Source of the DNA: Hoplostethus atlanticus
Taxonomy: Eukaryota; Chordata; Actinopteri; Trachichthyiformes; Trachichthyidae
Reading direction: 5' to 3'
Length of the DNA: 64,000 nucleotides
Assembly: GCA_034670405.1 (NCBI GenBank)
Contig: JAXDDX010000117.1
Coordinates: 62,001 to 126,000, forward strand
The notes below the pieces were generated by a model. The model saw only the letters and a program-made list of their open reading frames with translations, made no database searches and had not been told where the DNA came from. The position numbers and the translations under genes are program-made. Below, piece by piece: positions 12,001 to 21,533 of the stretch (position 1 is its first letter; every line of letters starts with the position of its first letter).

Positions 12001-15000
12001 GAATAAAAAAACACTTCTGAACTTCACACTGAGTGAGTGGTAACAACTGACAGATGTTTGATGCAAAAATGCATGCACCGATACATTAAAATTTGTTTTT
12101 TAATTCAGAATCCATTCTCAAAATCCTGATATTGATGCTTGTATCCTGTTTTATAAAAAAGCAGGTTTCATTTTTCACTTTTATAAAGACTCTACCTATC
12201 AGAAGTACATCTGTTGAAGAGTATTTATTCAATAGTTCAATAGCTGTCATTAAGCATTACCAGCTAATCTCAAGGCAGATGATTGGATGCATTTCAGATT
12301 CAACAAAAAAGACATTACATCAACTATAAGCTTTGACATTCAGTATTAAAATACTGAAATATCAAAATACTGTTGTAACATCATGAATTCACATACACAC
12401 ACCTCACTAGAAACCCCTTGGATGTTAAATCTGACATGACTGTGCCTGGTTACTATGCAGTGGGACCTGTTACAGTGTTATCGTTTCCATATTATTACCA
12501 GTGATTTTAGTGTGTTATGCTAACATATTACCAGTTCTTTCAGTGTATGTGTCCATGTTATTACCAGTTATTTGTGTAAATGTTAACATGTTATGTTTTT
12601 GGAGTGTGTATGTTCACATATTAAGTTTTTTTTTTTTGTGTGTATTTCCATGTAATTGCAAGTTATTTCAGTACACTACAGCACATAGAAGTCAGAATAG
12701 TTTGTTTAATTTAACCTCAATTTAACCCTTATTCCATGTCACATATGAGTTGATGAGCCAGAGCCAAACCAATCCTCTACCATGCCGGGTGCTGAGTGAG
12801 CAGATTTGAGGGCAAGTAGTTTAAAAATTAATTCAACTCATGGGTAGGCAATGGTAATGACAGATTTTTACCAAGTATCAAGTTACTGTCAACAAACAAA
12901 CGCCCCACACAAAAGTCCCTGTACTGATTAAAAGTGGTTTGAATCACTGCATGCTCCAGGTGATTAGTGAGGCTCATTAGCATGGTAGCAGTCGTAGCCA
13001 CACTGGCTAACCACTGGCTTGCAAGCAATGACGCTAATGTAATAATATTACCTCAACTGTATTCCTTTGGCAATATTAGCAGCCCACTAAGACAGCAACA
13101 GGATAGTTTTCTTGGTTAATGGGAAAATGTGCAAAATAATTTAAGAAGCTCAGGCTGACTTAACATAGCATATTTGTGTCGTGTTAATGTATTGTGTATA
13201 GTAGTTAAGCGGTTTGTAAGAGTAACAGTAAGAGACTAATGTGCAATAGGGCTGTCTCTTTTCTTCAAATTGCTGAATGAATCCATTACCAAAAACAATC
13301 ATGTGTATATGTTTCCAAACTCCAGCAGTCTAAGAACTAGAGTAAAACTTAAAGTATTAAATGTGATGTTATTGCTTAATGCACCACTGCTGGTGGGATG
13401 TACTGTGCATGCATAGTGCTGTGTTGCATAGGGGGGGGGTCAATTACCCAACCATAATGTGGTCATTATCAGTTCTCTTCACTTTTTTCTATGGAGGATA
13501 TACTATGTAACGTTAGTAACTGAACAGTTGACAAGCATAGCTTATATTGTGTTATATACATACATAGAAGCACTGCTTATACAGCAATGTGCTTTATTAT
13601 AAAATGCCAAAATATGTTGCTTATGCTTACCATCATAAATGGATGTACCTGTATGCATCATCATACATCATTGTATTGCAGCAGTCCTGTGGTAAAAATC
13701 AGGGATATTTATAAAGAAATGTTTATTTTACATATTGTCTTTAAGAGCAGATTGTTCAGGTACTCTGGGATTAGAAGTCCGCTGCCCTACCAAGTGAGCT
13801 AAAGCATCAGTGTGGCTGCTGGAGAAAGTTATAGGTAATGTATCTCTCTATGCGGCTGTATATGCAGTGTTTTTATTTAGTGTGTTAGTACTGATTTATT
13901 AGTGGTTCTAGGCCAATGGGCCTATAATTGGGCCTGATCTGATGACCTGGCTGCCATTAACCAATGGACCTGGTAGTCATGTTAAGGATATGCCGTGATC
14001 CATTGCAACTTGGATAGTCAATAATTCTGACTCAGAATTCCTGACTTCCAATCTAAATGCGTTCCAGTGCAACTGCCCGGGAAAACATGGACGCCCACAG
14101 CAAACGTTTGTATGGTAGGTCTCTGAAATTCATGAGCATCTAAAGAGGACCTACATCAATTACTACAATTATTACCCTACTAATCAGTGAACTAGTAACA
14201 TTAACATTAGTAGACTAGTACCACATACTAGCCAACACTATCTTGTAACGTTGAGCACAAATTAACCAAATTACGTATGTTTTCATAACAAAAAAAAGAA
14301 AAAAATCGCCATATCAAGTAAAAATTGATCCGGTTTCCTGTTCATGGTGTGCGCTGCCATGCTGCTGTGACGTCAGGTGTGTTTATAGTGGTGAACTCGG
14401 ACCAGATGGATCTAGCATGAATTTCCGACTTGAATGACCATTGTTCCATTGCACTTTTCCGAGTGAGAGGTAAAGTACAATGGATTGTACCTTTAGGCCC
14501 CCAAAGATGTGTGCAAAAGTATGTTACAATTGACCTACAGGGGGCGCCACATAGTCCAAATGTGTGTATCTCATAATGTGATTAACAGAATTAAATGAGA
14601 TTTGGTGAAAACGCTTTAGACCCAAGTATGTGATTGGTGCATAGGGGAGGGGGGGTCTAGGTACATTTGAGTTTGGCATTTCACATTATGGATTGTAACT
14701 AATGGCAGATTTGCAGATCACTACAAAACATGGAGTACACAATGATCACACCAAATTCATGCAAATCAGTCAAAGTGAGGCTTTTCTCCCCTAAGGCTTT
14801 TTCAAGTTTGGATTTATCAAACTCGGTACACAGCTTAAGGGGACTTAGATACTTTATGGGACTGTAATTGGGCTCGATCATATAAACAATTTAGTTGGCA
14901 TTAACTGATGCACTGATGAAAATGTGTTGCTAAGAAGAAAAATGCCCATAACACAATAACCGTCGGTCCAATCATCATAAAATTAAGAGTTAAAATGCAT

Positions 15001-18000
15001 GATGGGAAACATCTATGCAAAGGCATTTTATAACCAACAAACTGCAAAAAGTTGTACCTCCTTATCCAGTCAACAAATTTCCACGAAATTTGGTAAATGA
15101 TCTGTGGTCAACTAATATTAAAAATATTAAATATACTAATATTAAAAATCCCTTTGACCACCCATGCCAATGGTATTGGATTTTACACCATTTTGAATAA
15201 CTTGAAAAAAACAATCATTTTCTGACCCACTGAGACCAAAAATGGTACACACAGACCTAGATACAAAAATATACTATAAATGGGAACAATTAAATAAACA
15301 AGATGGCTGCCATTCACCGGTGAAATGGACAAACTATGCAGGCTATGCAGAAAAGTGGTCAAAACTCAATAACCATTAGTTTAGTTTAAAATATGTGGTA
15401 CATTAGTTGATTAGAGTTAGTAATGGCAGGTTGGGACGGCAGGTTGGCCTAGCGGTTAGAGAGGCCGAGGCCAGGTGGCCTAGTGGTTAGAGAGGCACTT
15501 AACCCCAAAACTGCTCCAGGCAGTGAAAATGCATGTGCATGTGTGTGGGGTGATATGTTGTGTGTACAGTGCATTCAGAAAGTATTCAGACCCCTTCACT
15601 TTTTTCACATTTTGTTATGTTGCAGCCTTATGCTAAAATCGTTTAAATTCATTTTTTCCCTCATCAATCTACACTCAATACCCCATAATGACAAAGCAAA
15701 AACAGGATTTTAGAAATTTTTGCACATTTATTAAAAAGGAAAAACTGAAATATCACATTGACATAAGTATTCAGACCCTTTACTCAGTACTTAGTTGAAA
15801 CACCTTTGGCAACGATTACAGCCTTGAGTCTTCTTCGGTATGACGCGACAAGCTTTGCACACCTGGATTTGGGGATTTTCTGCCATTCTTCTCTGCAGAT
15901 CCTCTCAAGCTCTGTCAGGTTGGATGGGGACCGCCGGTGGACAGCCATTTTCAGGTCTCTTCAGAGATGTTCAATTGGGTTCAAGTCAGGGCTCTGGCTG
16001 GGCCACTCAAGGACATTCACAGAGTTGTCCCTAAGCCACTCCTGCATTGTCTTGGCTGTGTGCTTAGGGTCATTGTTCTGTTGGAAGGAACTGAACCTTC
16101 GGCCCAGTCTGAGGTCCTGAGCGCTATGGACCAGGTTTTCATTAAGGATATCTCTGTACTTTGCTCCGTTCAGCTTTCCCTCAACCCTGACCAGTCCCCC
16201 AGTCCCTGCCACTGAAAAACATCCCCACAGCATGATGCTGCCACCACCATGCTTCACTGTTGGGATGGTATTGGGCAGGTGATGAGCGGTACCTGGTTTC
16301 CTCCAGACATGACGCTTAGAATTGAGGCCAAACAGTTCAATCTTATTTCTCACAGTCTGAAAGTCCTTTAGGTGCTTTTTTTGCAAACTCCAAGCGGGCT
16401 TTCTTGCGTCTTTCACTGAGGAGAGGCTTCCATCTGGCCACTCTGCCATAAAGCCCAGATCGGTGGAGTGTTGCAGTGATGGTTGTTCTTCTGGAAGTTT
16501 CTCCCATCTCCACACAGGATTTGTGAAGCTCAGCCAGAGTGACCATCGGGTTCTTGGTCACCTCTCTTACCAAGGCCCTTCTCCCCCGATTGCTCAGTTT
16601 GGCCAGGCGGCCAGCTCTAGGAAGAGTTGGTTGTTCCAAACTTTTTCCATTTAAGAATTATGGAGGCCACTGTGCTCTTTGGAACCTTCAATGCAGCAGA
16701 ATTTTTTTGTAGCCTTCCCCAGATCTGTCCAAATCATGTCCAATCAATTGAATTTACCACAGGTGGACTCCAATCAAGGTGTAGAAACATCTCAAAGATG
16801 ATCAAGAGAAATGGGTGGCACCTGAGCTAAATTTCAAGTGTCATAGCAATGGGTCTGAATACTTATGTCAATGTGATATTTCGGTTTTTCCTTTTTAATA
16901 AATGTGCAAACATTTCTAAAATCTTGTTTTCGCTTTGTCCTTATGGGGTATTGAGTGTAGATTGATGAGGGAAAAAATGAATTTAAACGATTTTAGTATA
17001 AGGCTGCAACATAACAAAATGTGAAAAAAGTGAAGGGGTCTAAATACTTTCTGAATGCACTGTATATCTAGTCAGGGGTGTGCAGAAAAAGAATTCCACT
17101 GCATGTATGTGTATGTGACGATTAAAGTTAATTCATGAACCTCCTTCCTCCTTTAAATATATGGCCATATTTGCCATGTCTTAGGTTGCACTAAACTTAC
17201 TCAAAACGCCTCTCTTTTTGTTTCACTGCTTTGCGGTACCAGGGCAGTGGCCTAATGGTTGTCTAAACTGTCTATACATCTAAAACAAAAGTTGGCATTT
17301 CAGTCACTGTAACATACTTTAAAGGGAAAACAAATATTTATAATATCTCTTAAAATTAACCCACCAGCTTGATTCTCTCCTCCTCCTACATACACATACA
17401 TACATACACACAGTGTTTCCCATACATTGATTTATTTGTGGTGGCCCGCCACAATATCAACATTGACCGCCACATAATTGATTTTCAATTTTTTTTACTG
17501 TTTAAAATTGTAGAGCTGCGCGCAGCGCATTGATTCGCTCAGCCCCTCCTTGCCCCTCTCGCTCTCCCTCTCTCTCTCTCTCACAAACACATTGACAGCG
17601 GACTGAAACTAAAACGATCTCCGTCCACACAAGCGTTTTAGCACCTAGCAGCCTAGCAATTGATACTTCAGTTTGCACGTACAGCAATCTCATGCATTTT
17701 CCCCCGGGAAATGCACTTGCACTTTTACTTTAGCACTGGTTATACTCCTAGATGCTTGCTTGGGGAGGAGATGCACTTATGATTTCGGGTGACTAGTAGT
17801 TATCTTGCCTACCTACGTCTGACTGTAATGTAATGTAAATGTAATAATTACCTCCATGCACTCTGGCTCTGTCCACCAATACATTATTGGAAGATGTAAT
17901 CACCACATTATCACTATTCCTTAGATATAACATTCCATTATCCCCTTCCATATGCACTACACTCAACACATTTTCAACACAAATCACAATACCTCTACTT

Positions 18001-20828
18001 GTGGCCCTAACAATCACCAAGAAAACAATACTACTAAACTGGAAAAATAGAAAACAGCTCAACATCTCACAATGGTTGGATCTCCTAACACAATGGAAAC
18101 TCAACTTGCAACTTTTCTCTATTTGGTATTTGTTAGTATCTCCATACTGTCTGTTTATGTATGCACTAATTGGTGACTAATAAAAACAATTTAGAAAATA
18201 GCAAAACAATAATAATAATTACTTAATTTGATCTTTAAAATGTGAAGTCAAAATGTGGCTGGAAACTTTCGCTCTGGTCATAGTGTGAAAGAACCACTAG
18301 TCCACCCACTTCACAGCTGGCTCAATGAATTCATGACTTGACATTGGCACCAAAAGTTGTGAGATTGAATCTACGCTGGTGCTGAAGAAACATGACACAT
18401 GACATCTTTAGGTAAGTTCCCAGTGTTGTAACACCATGTAAACAGCTAACCAGCTACCAGCTAGTCTGCCCTTCTTGTAATGGTCTTGACTAGCTGACGC
18501 TACCTAGTGTAATTTGGCTGCAGAATTGTAAATAATTAGTAGATGATTGATTCATGCTGGTCAGACTAACCAATATGTTGTATTTCACTGAATGCATTTA
18601 TTACAGCAAATAAGCAGTTTTCACTTTAAGATAATAGTTATAGTTAACAATCATTCAGTGCATGTTCATACATCCACACTTTAAGTAACTGTCTTGTTTT
18701 TTGCCTCTTGTAGAAATATGACACCAAGCAGTAAGTATCCAATGCAGTGAACGTTAAAGTATTGCACATTTTGTGCTGAAAAAACATTTGTTGGAGCACT
18801 ACAGATTAAAGCATGGGAGCTACACCAGAATATTACCAATCCCATGCATGCATAAGAAATGCTTGCGTCTTTTAATGCCCTTAAAGTGCACTTTAAAGAG
18901 CTCTGACAGAGAGAGCCTAGTTCAAGAAATGAATAAAAGGCAACCCAGTTGGGAGTCTCGTATCCCAGACAATGATTTTGTCTTGACTGTTATTATTTCA
19001 TTTCCTTTTATGGTGTGGTTGCTTTTTAAATCATCTCATCTAGTAATGTTGTTTTAGGTTGAAATGGTAAAACCTGTTTAGCTGTTAAACTGCTAGTAAT
19101 TCTTTTTCTCATTCTTAGACATCAGATGTGACTGCACCGGCTGCCATCTGTCCTTTCGGGCGATAACACTGGTGAATTTTGTGACTGGTGAAAGACATGC
19201 TTTCTAAGTGCTTCTCATCTCATTTTCAATTTTAATGTTTTACTTCCTGTCAATTGGTGTAACCAGTATGATGAAAAAAAGTCTTGTGCATGTGGTGTGT
19301 TTACAAGCTACAGCTGAAAACAGCAAAAAAACAACAACAACAAACACTTAACAGCTTACAGCTGAAGCTTTCTGCCTTTGCTGTCAGATCTTCGGCCTCA
19401 AATTGTAGAAGTGAATGAATATAAAGGTAATATGAACAGATATAGACTATCCTAAAATAAATAATCAAAATAAAAATAGAAAACACAAAAGCAAAGCATG
19501 TTAAAACCACTGCACATACGCACAAATACTTATATTATTATTTAAAATCGGCACAAGCTTGTCAGTCTTAAGCATGCATATGAGTTCATGCCCACATTCA
19601 GCTTTATACTACGACTATTAGCTAAAAACCTAAATAATAAAACAAATCACACATGATTAGGTGGCCCTAATCATATTTTTCTGTTTCATCTATGGTCACA
19701 GTTTAAAGAAGCAATCTGAAAGGCTGATAACCTATGATAATTAGTCTCACCTACCTCCACGTCCGACATCTTCATGCGGGTTCCTTCCTTGCCCACAAAT
19801 ATATCATCCACATCCACCAGGATGTGGCGCTCCAGGGACAGACATAACCTCTTCCCTGTCAGGTAAGCAATGGCATCCACAAACACCAGCTTGTGGAGCC
19901 AGTAGTTGAGGTTGTTACCGAACAGAACTCTTTGAATGCCATCGTGGAGTCCCAAGTCCTGGACTACTGTGGCATGGAGGGCCCGCAAGGAGCTGGGTCC
20001 AAGGTGGGCCAGTGCCTCAGAGGACTTGGTGCTGGCCAGGAGCACCGGTTCATAGGTGGAGTGGTTAGACTGGAAGATGGTCCAGTCGTCCCCTGGTAGA
20101 GGGCCTTGCTCGACCTGGTTGGGCCTGGTGACGTAGAGCAGAGAAGCACTAGGGTTGATGCGGTAGTCTCTTAGTCCCAAGTGTGAATGTAGGAAGAGGG
20201 GGAAGCCTTTGAGCTGGGCGCTGAGAAGAGAGTTTTCATTAGCTTTGAAAAAGCCGATGACACCTACGCCATACTCGGCACAGTACTTGTCCAGCAAGTC
20301 GCGGTTCCAAGCATCCAGATTGACGTATTTCAACACATTCTCATAGATGACCAGTGCATAGCGGCCACGGTTACGCTCTGTCAATGTGGGCATATCGCCT
20401 TTCCCGGGAGCAATCTCTGTCCGGTAGCGGAAGCGGCTAGACTCTAAAATAGCCACAATCTCCTGGCCCAGCTGGGAGTAGATGCTCTCCACAAACACCA
20501 GAACCACTGGCTCCGTCCGTGAGTTGTCCACTGCCTTGACCTGCCGTAGTCTGCCCTGGCGTGGGGGCAGGAAGAGGGGCGCCCGCTGGCCTCCTGGTCC
20601 TCCTCCAGTGTCCCCAGTGCTAGCCCCAGCTGACATCGCCCCTCCTCCACCACAGTCACTGAAGGGCAGTGGGGGTGCCTCCTTGATTTTGGGGCTGTTG
20701 GAGACATAGTAGGCCAGGAAGGCCATGGACAGCAAGCAGAAGATGATGAGTGCCAGGATGAGACGGTGAAGCTCCAGCTGGCGAACACCACGCAGAAGCT
20801 TCCAAACACCGAGGCCTGCACTTACCAT
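2446..20828 (-). CDS. ndst2: ndst2, heparan sulfate N-deacetylase/N-sulfotransferase 2, 5' half (4 exons)
   Basis: This is a Golgi type II membrane enzyme that removes N-acetyl groups from GlcNAc residues of heparan sulfate or heparin precursor and then N-sulfates them. It is the first modification step of the pathway. The CDS joins 20828-19755, 11992-11905, 10750-10596 and 2631-2446, with phases 0, 1, 0 and 0 at the junctions and GT-AG borders throughout. It encodes 501 residues of an expected ~880. Seen: a short cytosolic tail, a membrane anchor at about residues 21-40, and then the N-deacetylase domain. VDVDDIFVG (Asp342) and FPHMWSH (His411, His415) correspond to the family's metal-binding Asp/His/His; I infer this from motif and spacing. 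Paralogue choice rests on the N-terminus ([18 protein letters not shown]), which resembles NDST2 rather than NDST1. The teleost 2a/2b assignment is not decidable here. The sulfotransferase domain is left of the window. Confidence 0.93.
2826..3236 (+). repeat. dispersed repeat with nested inverted repeats and terminal hairpin (copy 1)
   Basis: It shares long near-identical stretches, in opposite orientation, with 22785-23100 and 23500-23570: AGCCAGGGTCACATTTGACA-like blocks, GCGAAAGTGAAAC, GGCCCCATA, a TATCAACGCC block and a trinucleotide run. It ends in a hairpin around GTGCTTTGCTGAAGCAAGCAC-type sequence near 3211-3231. It looks non-coding and non-autonomous; the superfamily is not determined. 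Confidence 0.6.
3237..4509. other. ndst2 intron 3 sequence, no gene seen
   Basis: AT-rich intronic sequence. Short ORFs on either strand have no recognisable domain. The right end at 4509 abuts a transposon-like terminus (CAGTGGCGGCTGGTG). Confidence 0.5.
4509..5160 (-). mobile_element. hAT-like transposon relic
   Basis: It begins with CAGTGGCGGCTGGTGCAT, a terminus style common to fish hAT elements. At 4958-5158 on the minus strand it holds a transposase fragment with [20 protein letters not shown] and FCGA, matching the conserved HNEEV.KNR..LSKLI..VKFCG segment of DUF4371-type hAT transposases. The fragment is cut on both sides. The opposite terminus was not identified. Confidence 0.5.
5161..6239. 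other. intronic sequence with one dispersed repeat
   Basis: No gene seen. A block at about 5640-5770 (AACTTGATAAT..., AATGAAACCTTGAGGTTGAA) recurs in the same orientation at about 52090-52175 and marks a dispersed repeat. A short inverted repeat around GGTGGGGCGCAGC/GCTGCGCCCCACC lies near 5450-5483. Confidence 0.4.
6245..7245 (-). mobile_element. Tc1-like transposon relic split by a solo LTR
   Basis: The minus strand encodes [20 protein letters not shown] and then [20 protein letters not shown], the N-terminal helix-turn-helix of a fish Tc1 transposase (start at 6467). The frame is lost after about 60 residues. The upstream part of the element continues after the LTR: 7192-7245 carries CCACTGACAGGTGAAGTG and the terminus TACACCGATCAGCCACAAC read on the minus strand. 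The catalytic domain is absent. Confidence 0.85.
6579..7191 (+). mobile_element. solo LTR, family TGTGGC...GCCACA (copy A)
   Basis: 613 bp, starting TGTGGCGGACTGG and ending CCTTGCCACA. The 5-bp target-site duplication CAATG lies at 6574-6578 and 7192-7196, and removing the LTR restores the Tc1 sequence. The GC-rich body has a TATA-like CTTTTTAACC and a polyadenylation-like AATAAA close to the 3' end (ACAATAAAACGGCC). No gag or pol is present. Long ORFs on both strands in this segment are a by-product of GC content. Confidence 0.85.
7246..7735. other. intronic sequence
   Basis: No gene seen. The block ATACAGATGTAAATATGGTG at 7247 recurs in similar form at about 41131. A short CA run lies near 7602-7618. 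Confidence 0.35.
7736..7970. mobile_element. Tc1-type terminal repeat remnant (two direct copies)
   Basis: CAGTGCCAGTCAAAAGTTTG plus AGTACACCTGC at 7736 recurs as a near copy at 7941 (CAGTATCAGTCAAATGTTTG), in the same orientation. Such CAGT-starting blocks are ends of Tc1/IR-DR elements. No transposase frame is present between them. Confidence 0.55.
8212..8502 (-). pseudogene. possible transposon-derived zinc-finger exon
   Basis: This 96-codon frame has an acidic/basic N-terminus ([15 protein letters not shown], then [11 protein letters not shown]) followed by [20 protein letters not shown] with a CxxC and a later His, resembling the first half of BED/TTF-type fingers found at the N-terminus of hAT-derived proteins. 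A splice donor-like CTTCAG|GTAATA follows at about 8247. It lies in ndst2 intron 3. I infer a transposon origin; a processed host gene exon is less likely. No downstream transposase exon was found. Confidence 0.3.
9001..9070. repeat. (TA)n microsatellite followed by T tract
   Basis: About 45 bases of alternating TA interrupted by CAG, followed by about 20 T residues. Confidence 0.95.
9420..9650. repeat. dispersed repeat X, copy 1
   Basis: The segment matches 43185-43400 in reverse orientation. Shared blocks include ACAATACACTTAG, GTGGCTATAGAAATT, AAAATGTCAACA, GATGAATA/TGGATAAAT, TCTCAGGTTAGACCTGAGA and CTTGAAACTGT. No ORF and no clear termini are visible. The element class is unknown. Confidence 0.55.
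9761..10121 (+). mobile_element. solo LTR, second family
   Basis: 361 bp starting TGTGGCAGACCAAGG and ending GGGTGCCACA, flanked by the 4-bp duplication ACAG (9757-9760, 10122-10125). A TATA-like GCATAAAAAGGGG at about 9886 and a downstream transcribed-looking segment fit a Gypsy-type LTR. No internal region is present, so it is a solo LTR. Its sequence differs from the 6579 family although the terminal hexamers match. Confidence 0.8.
10261..10465. repeat. dispersed repeat Y, copy 1
   Basis: Near match in reverse orientation to 40951-41130: GATTGGCTGAGCGGGTCCCT, TACCCAGAATCCTACCAATG, TCTGGGAATTATGGGGAAAT and AGCAAAATTGGCT are shared with small changes. Non-coding, class unknown. Confidence 0.55.
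10596..10750 (-). CDS. ndst2: ndst2 coding exon 3
   Basis: A 155-nt exon with acceptor gttcag|GT and donor GCTCAG|gttagc. It completes Gly388 and encodes [12 protein letters not shown], then [18 protein letters not shown] and [13 protein letters not shown] (to residue 439). The HxxxH pair (His411, His415) sits 69 residues after Asp342, consistent with the N-deacetylase metal site. NMLFAQ replaces the more usual N-(K/Q)-FA at the exon end, a mild lineage difference. Confidence 0.94.
10751..11904. other. ndst2 intron 2
   Basis: 1.15 kb between exons 2 and 3. From about 11629 it contains CTTAAAGGATAATTCCTGTA and following sequence in the style of a fish MITE end. No exon-like frame is seen; the open frames at 10619-11119 are exon 3 read-through or chance. 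Confidence 0.45.
11905..11992 (-). CDS. ndst2: ndst2 coding exon 2
   Basis: An 88-nt exon with acceptor ttcacag|GCC and donor ACAG|gtatgg, too short to be found by ORF length alone. It encodes [18 protein letters not shown] and then [12 protein letters not shown] (residues 359-387 plus the first base of Gly388). It joins exon 1 in phase 0 to give [11 protein letters not shown], and exon 3 in phase 1. The segment follows the [13 protein letters not shown] motif exactly as in other NDST proteins. Confidence 0.93.
11993..13989. other. ndst2 intron 1, 3' part
   Basis: AT-rich intron sequence with loosely repeated TTACCAGTTATTT/CATGTTATTACC motifs at 12490-12670 (a degenerate tandem region). No gene seen. 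Confidence 0.45.
13990..14475. repeat. decayed relative of the 41.5-kb Harbinger-like MITE
   Basis: It shares GACTTCCAATCTAAATGCGT, TCCAGTGCAACTGC.CGGGAA, GTTTGTATGG and GCATCTAAAGAGGACCTACA with 41507-41758, with inserted sequence between the halves and a terminus TTCCATTGCACTTTTCCGAG. Older and more diverged than that copy. Confidence 0.6.
14476..15430. other. ndst2 intron 1 sequence, no gene seen
   Basis: AT-rich, with short phrases reminiscent of satellite-like intergenic DNA (GGGGGCGCCACATAGTCC). No domain or termini are recognised. Confidence 0.4.
15566..17062 (-). mobile_element. Tc1-like transposon, complete ends, dead
   Basis: 1,497 bp with TA target duplications (15564-15565, 17063-17064) and terminal repeats of roughly 210 bp each, beginning CAGTGCATTCAGAAAGTATT. 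The inner direct-repeat motif (AAGTATTCAGACCC) is repeated near 15767 and on the other side, giving an IR/DR layout like Sleeping Beauty-type elements. The transposase is on the minus strand and broken. Confidence 0.9.
15961..16639 (-). pseudogene. Tc1 transposase pseudogene
   Basis: The paired-type DNA-binding domain ([35 protein letters not shown]) is in one frame (16639-16343). The catalytic part ([65 protein letters not shown]) is in another, so there is a frameshift around 16345-16515. The first catalytic Asp, expected in a W-S/T-D-E-T-K-I-E-L-F-G context, is missing: the sequence runs [13 protein letters not shown], indicating a small deletion. The later Asp (NDPKHT) and Glu (NPIEH) are retained. 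It cannot encode an active transposase. Confidence 0.88.
17411..17700. mobile_element. hAT-like element end
   Basis: CAGTGTTTCCCATACATTGA followed by TTTGTGGTGGCCCGCCAC is a fish hAT-type terminus with an internal GTGGCGGCCCGCCAC-like stem. The opposite end was not found, so this is a fragment. Confidence 0.45.
17700..17840 (-). repeat. ACATTACATTACAGTC repeat (copy, minus)
   Basis: Read on the minus strand: ACATTACATTACAGTCAGAC, GTAGGTAGGCAAGATAACTA, CTAGTCACCCGAAATC and CCAGTGCTAAAG, matching 36967-37100 base for base over most of its length. A third, partial copy lies at 47383. Confidence 0.65.
17841..19754. other. ndst2 intron 1, 5' part
   Basis: No gene seen. AT-rich with scattered short ORFs lacking domains. 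A splice-like GTGCAG or MITE structure was looked for and not supported. Confidence 0.45.
19755..20828 (-). CDS. ndst2: ndst2 coding exon 1
   Basis: It encodes residues 1-358 (exactly 358 codons, phase 0) and ends GTGGAG|gtaggtgag. It contains the cytosolic tail ([20 protein letters not shown]), the signal anchor ([20 protein letters not shown]), a low-complexity Gly/Pro/Ser stem (about 55-85) and the first part of the N-deacetylase domain, starting near [20 protein letters not shown]. The strongly conserved [15 protein letters not shown] and [16 protein letters not shown] segments support the family. The frame stays open 22 codons into the intron; those residues are not coding. The start Met lies in CCACCATGG, a near-ideal Kozak context, and it aligns with family N-termini. 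ATG is followed directly by GTAAGT, a consensus donor, which is noted as an oddity. Confidence 0.95.
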
Positions 20829-21533
20829 GGTGGAGGAGGAGGAAGGGCAGTACCTGGTGACAAGCAGCAGCGGCAGTGATGAGCAGGGATGGAGAAAGAA
20901 GAGGATGAGCAGGAGTGAGAGGAAGCGGGAGTTGAGGAGGATTGAGCTGGCACTGAGCTGTGCTGAGGAATAGCCATTTATGCTAGGTCACCATGGCCCG
21001 CATCACCTATGACCTGCTCTCCTCTTCTAGACCAGCAACACAACTACCAACCCACGGTTTGATGGATGGATAGATGGAGGGAGGGATGGAGGTGGGAGAA
21101 ATGAACACTGGCTGGCTAATGGGCTCCTATGATTAACTTTTTCTAGTTCTACAGCCCTCCTCTCTCAGGCTCGCCGGTCCTCAGCTTGCTGTCCAACATG
21201 CACACGTACACGCACACACACACACAAACTCCTTTCTCCTTCCCTCGTGGTGGATCAGCAGTTTCTCTCTCTGTCTCTCTCAACAGAGAGGTTCCTGACC
21301 AGTTAGGTTCTGCTGTTCAGCCTCGGCCGTCTGTAGCTTGGACAGTTTCCTTAACTGTCAAGCAACTTGTGTGTGAGCATCTATAGTTGTGCTTGTGTGT
21401 CTGTAGATGTGTAGTCTCTCAGCAGCAGGAGTGTCTGTGCTGGTAGTCTGTGGCTGGTCTGTAGCCGGGGCTGAGCCCCCTCTGGACTGAGCCCCAGGCT
21501 GAGCCCCAGCCTGGTCATTTCAGATAGAGACAC
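20829..21533 (-). promoter_or_regulatory. ndst2: ndst2 5' UTR / upstream exon region (inferred)
   Basis: On the minus strand two good acceptors precede the start codon: ctccttgtctag|GTGTCTC at 21533 after a long pyrimidine tract, and gtcaccag|GTACTG at 20853. Either could begin the exon carrying the start codon, implying one or more upstream non-coding exons. Pyrimidine-rich sequence and CT repeats dominate. No TATA box is convincing. The exact 5' UTR cannot be set without transcript data. Confidence 0.35.

Larger units (their letters stand above)
15431..17150 (+). mobile_element. tRNA-headed SINE with L2-like tail, split by a Tc1 element
   Basis: The 5' part (15431-15565) has a polymerase III A-box-like TGGCCTAGTGGTTAGAGAGG, present twice in tandem-like form (15449 and 15476). 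The 3' part (17065-17150) ends TATGTGACGATTAAAGTTAA, close to TATGTGACAAATAAAGTTAT at the 3' end of the L2 copy at 49.5 kb. Sharing a 3' tail is how LINE machinery recognises partner SINEs, so L2-dependent mobilisation is inferred. A good B box is not visible. Confidence 0.6.

Noticed and set aside
15806-16215. Plus-strand ORFs over the Tc1 element
   Set aside because: They are antisense shadows of the transposase pseudogene.
19686-19754. 22-codon extension of the ndst2 exon 1 frame
   Set aside because: It follows a consensus donor GAG|GTAGGT and is replaced by exon 2 in the family alignment.
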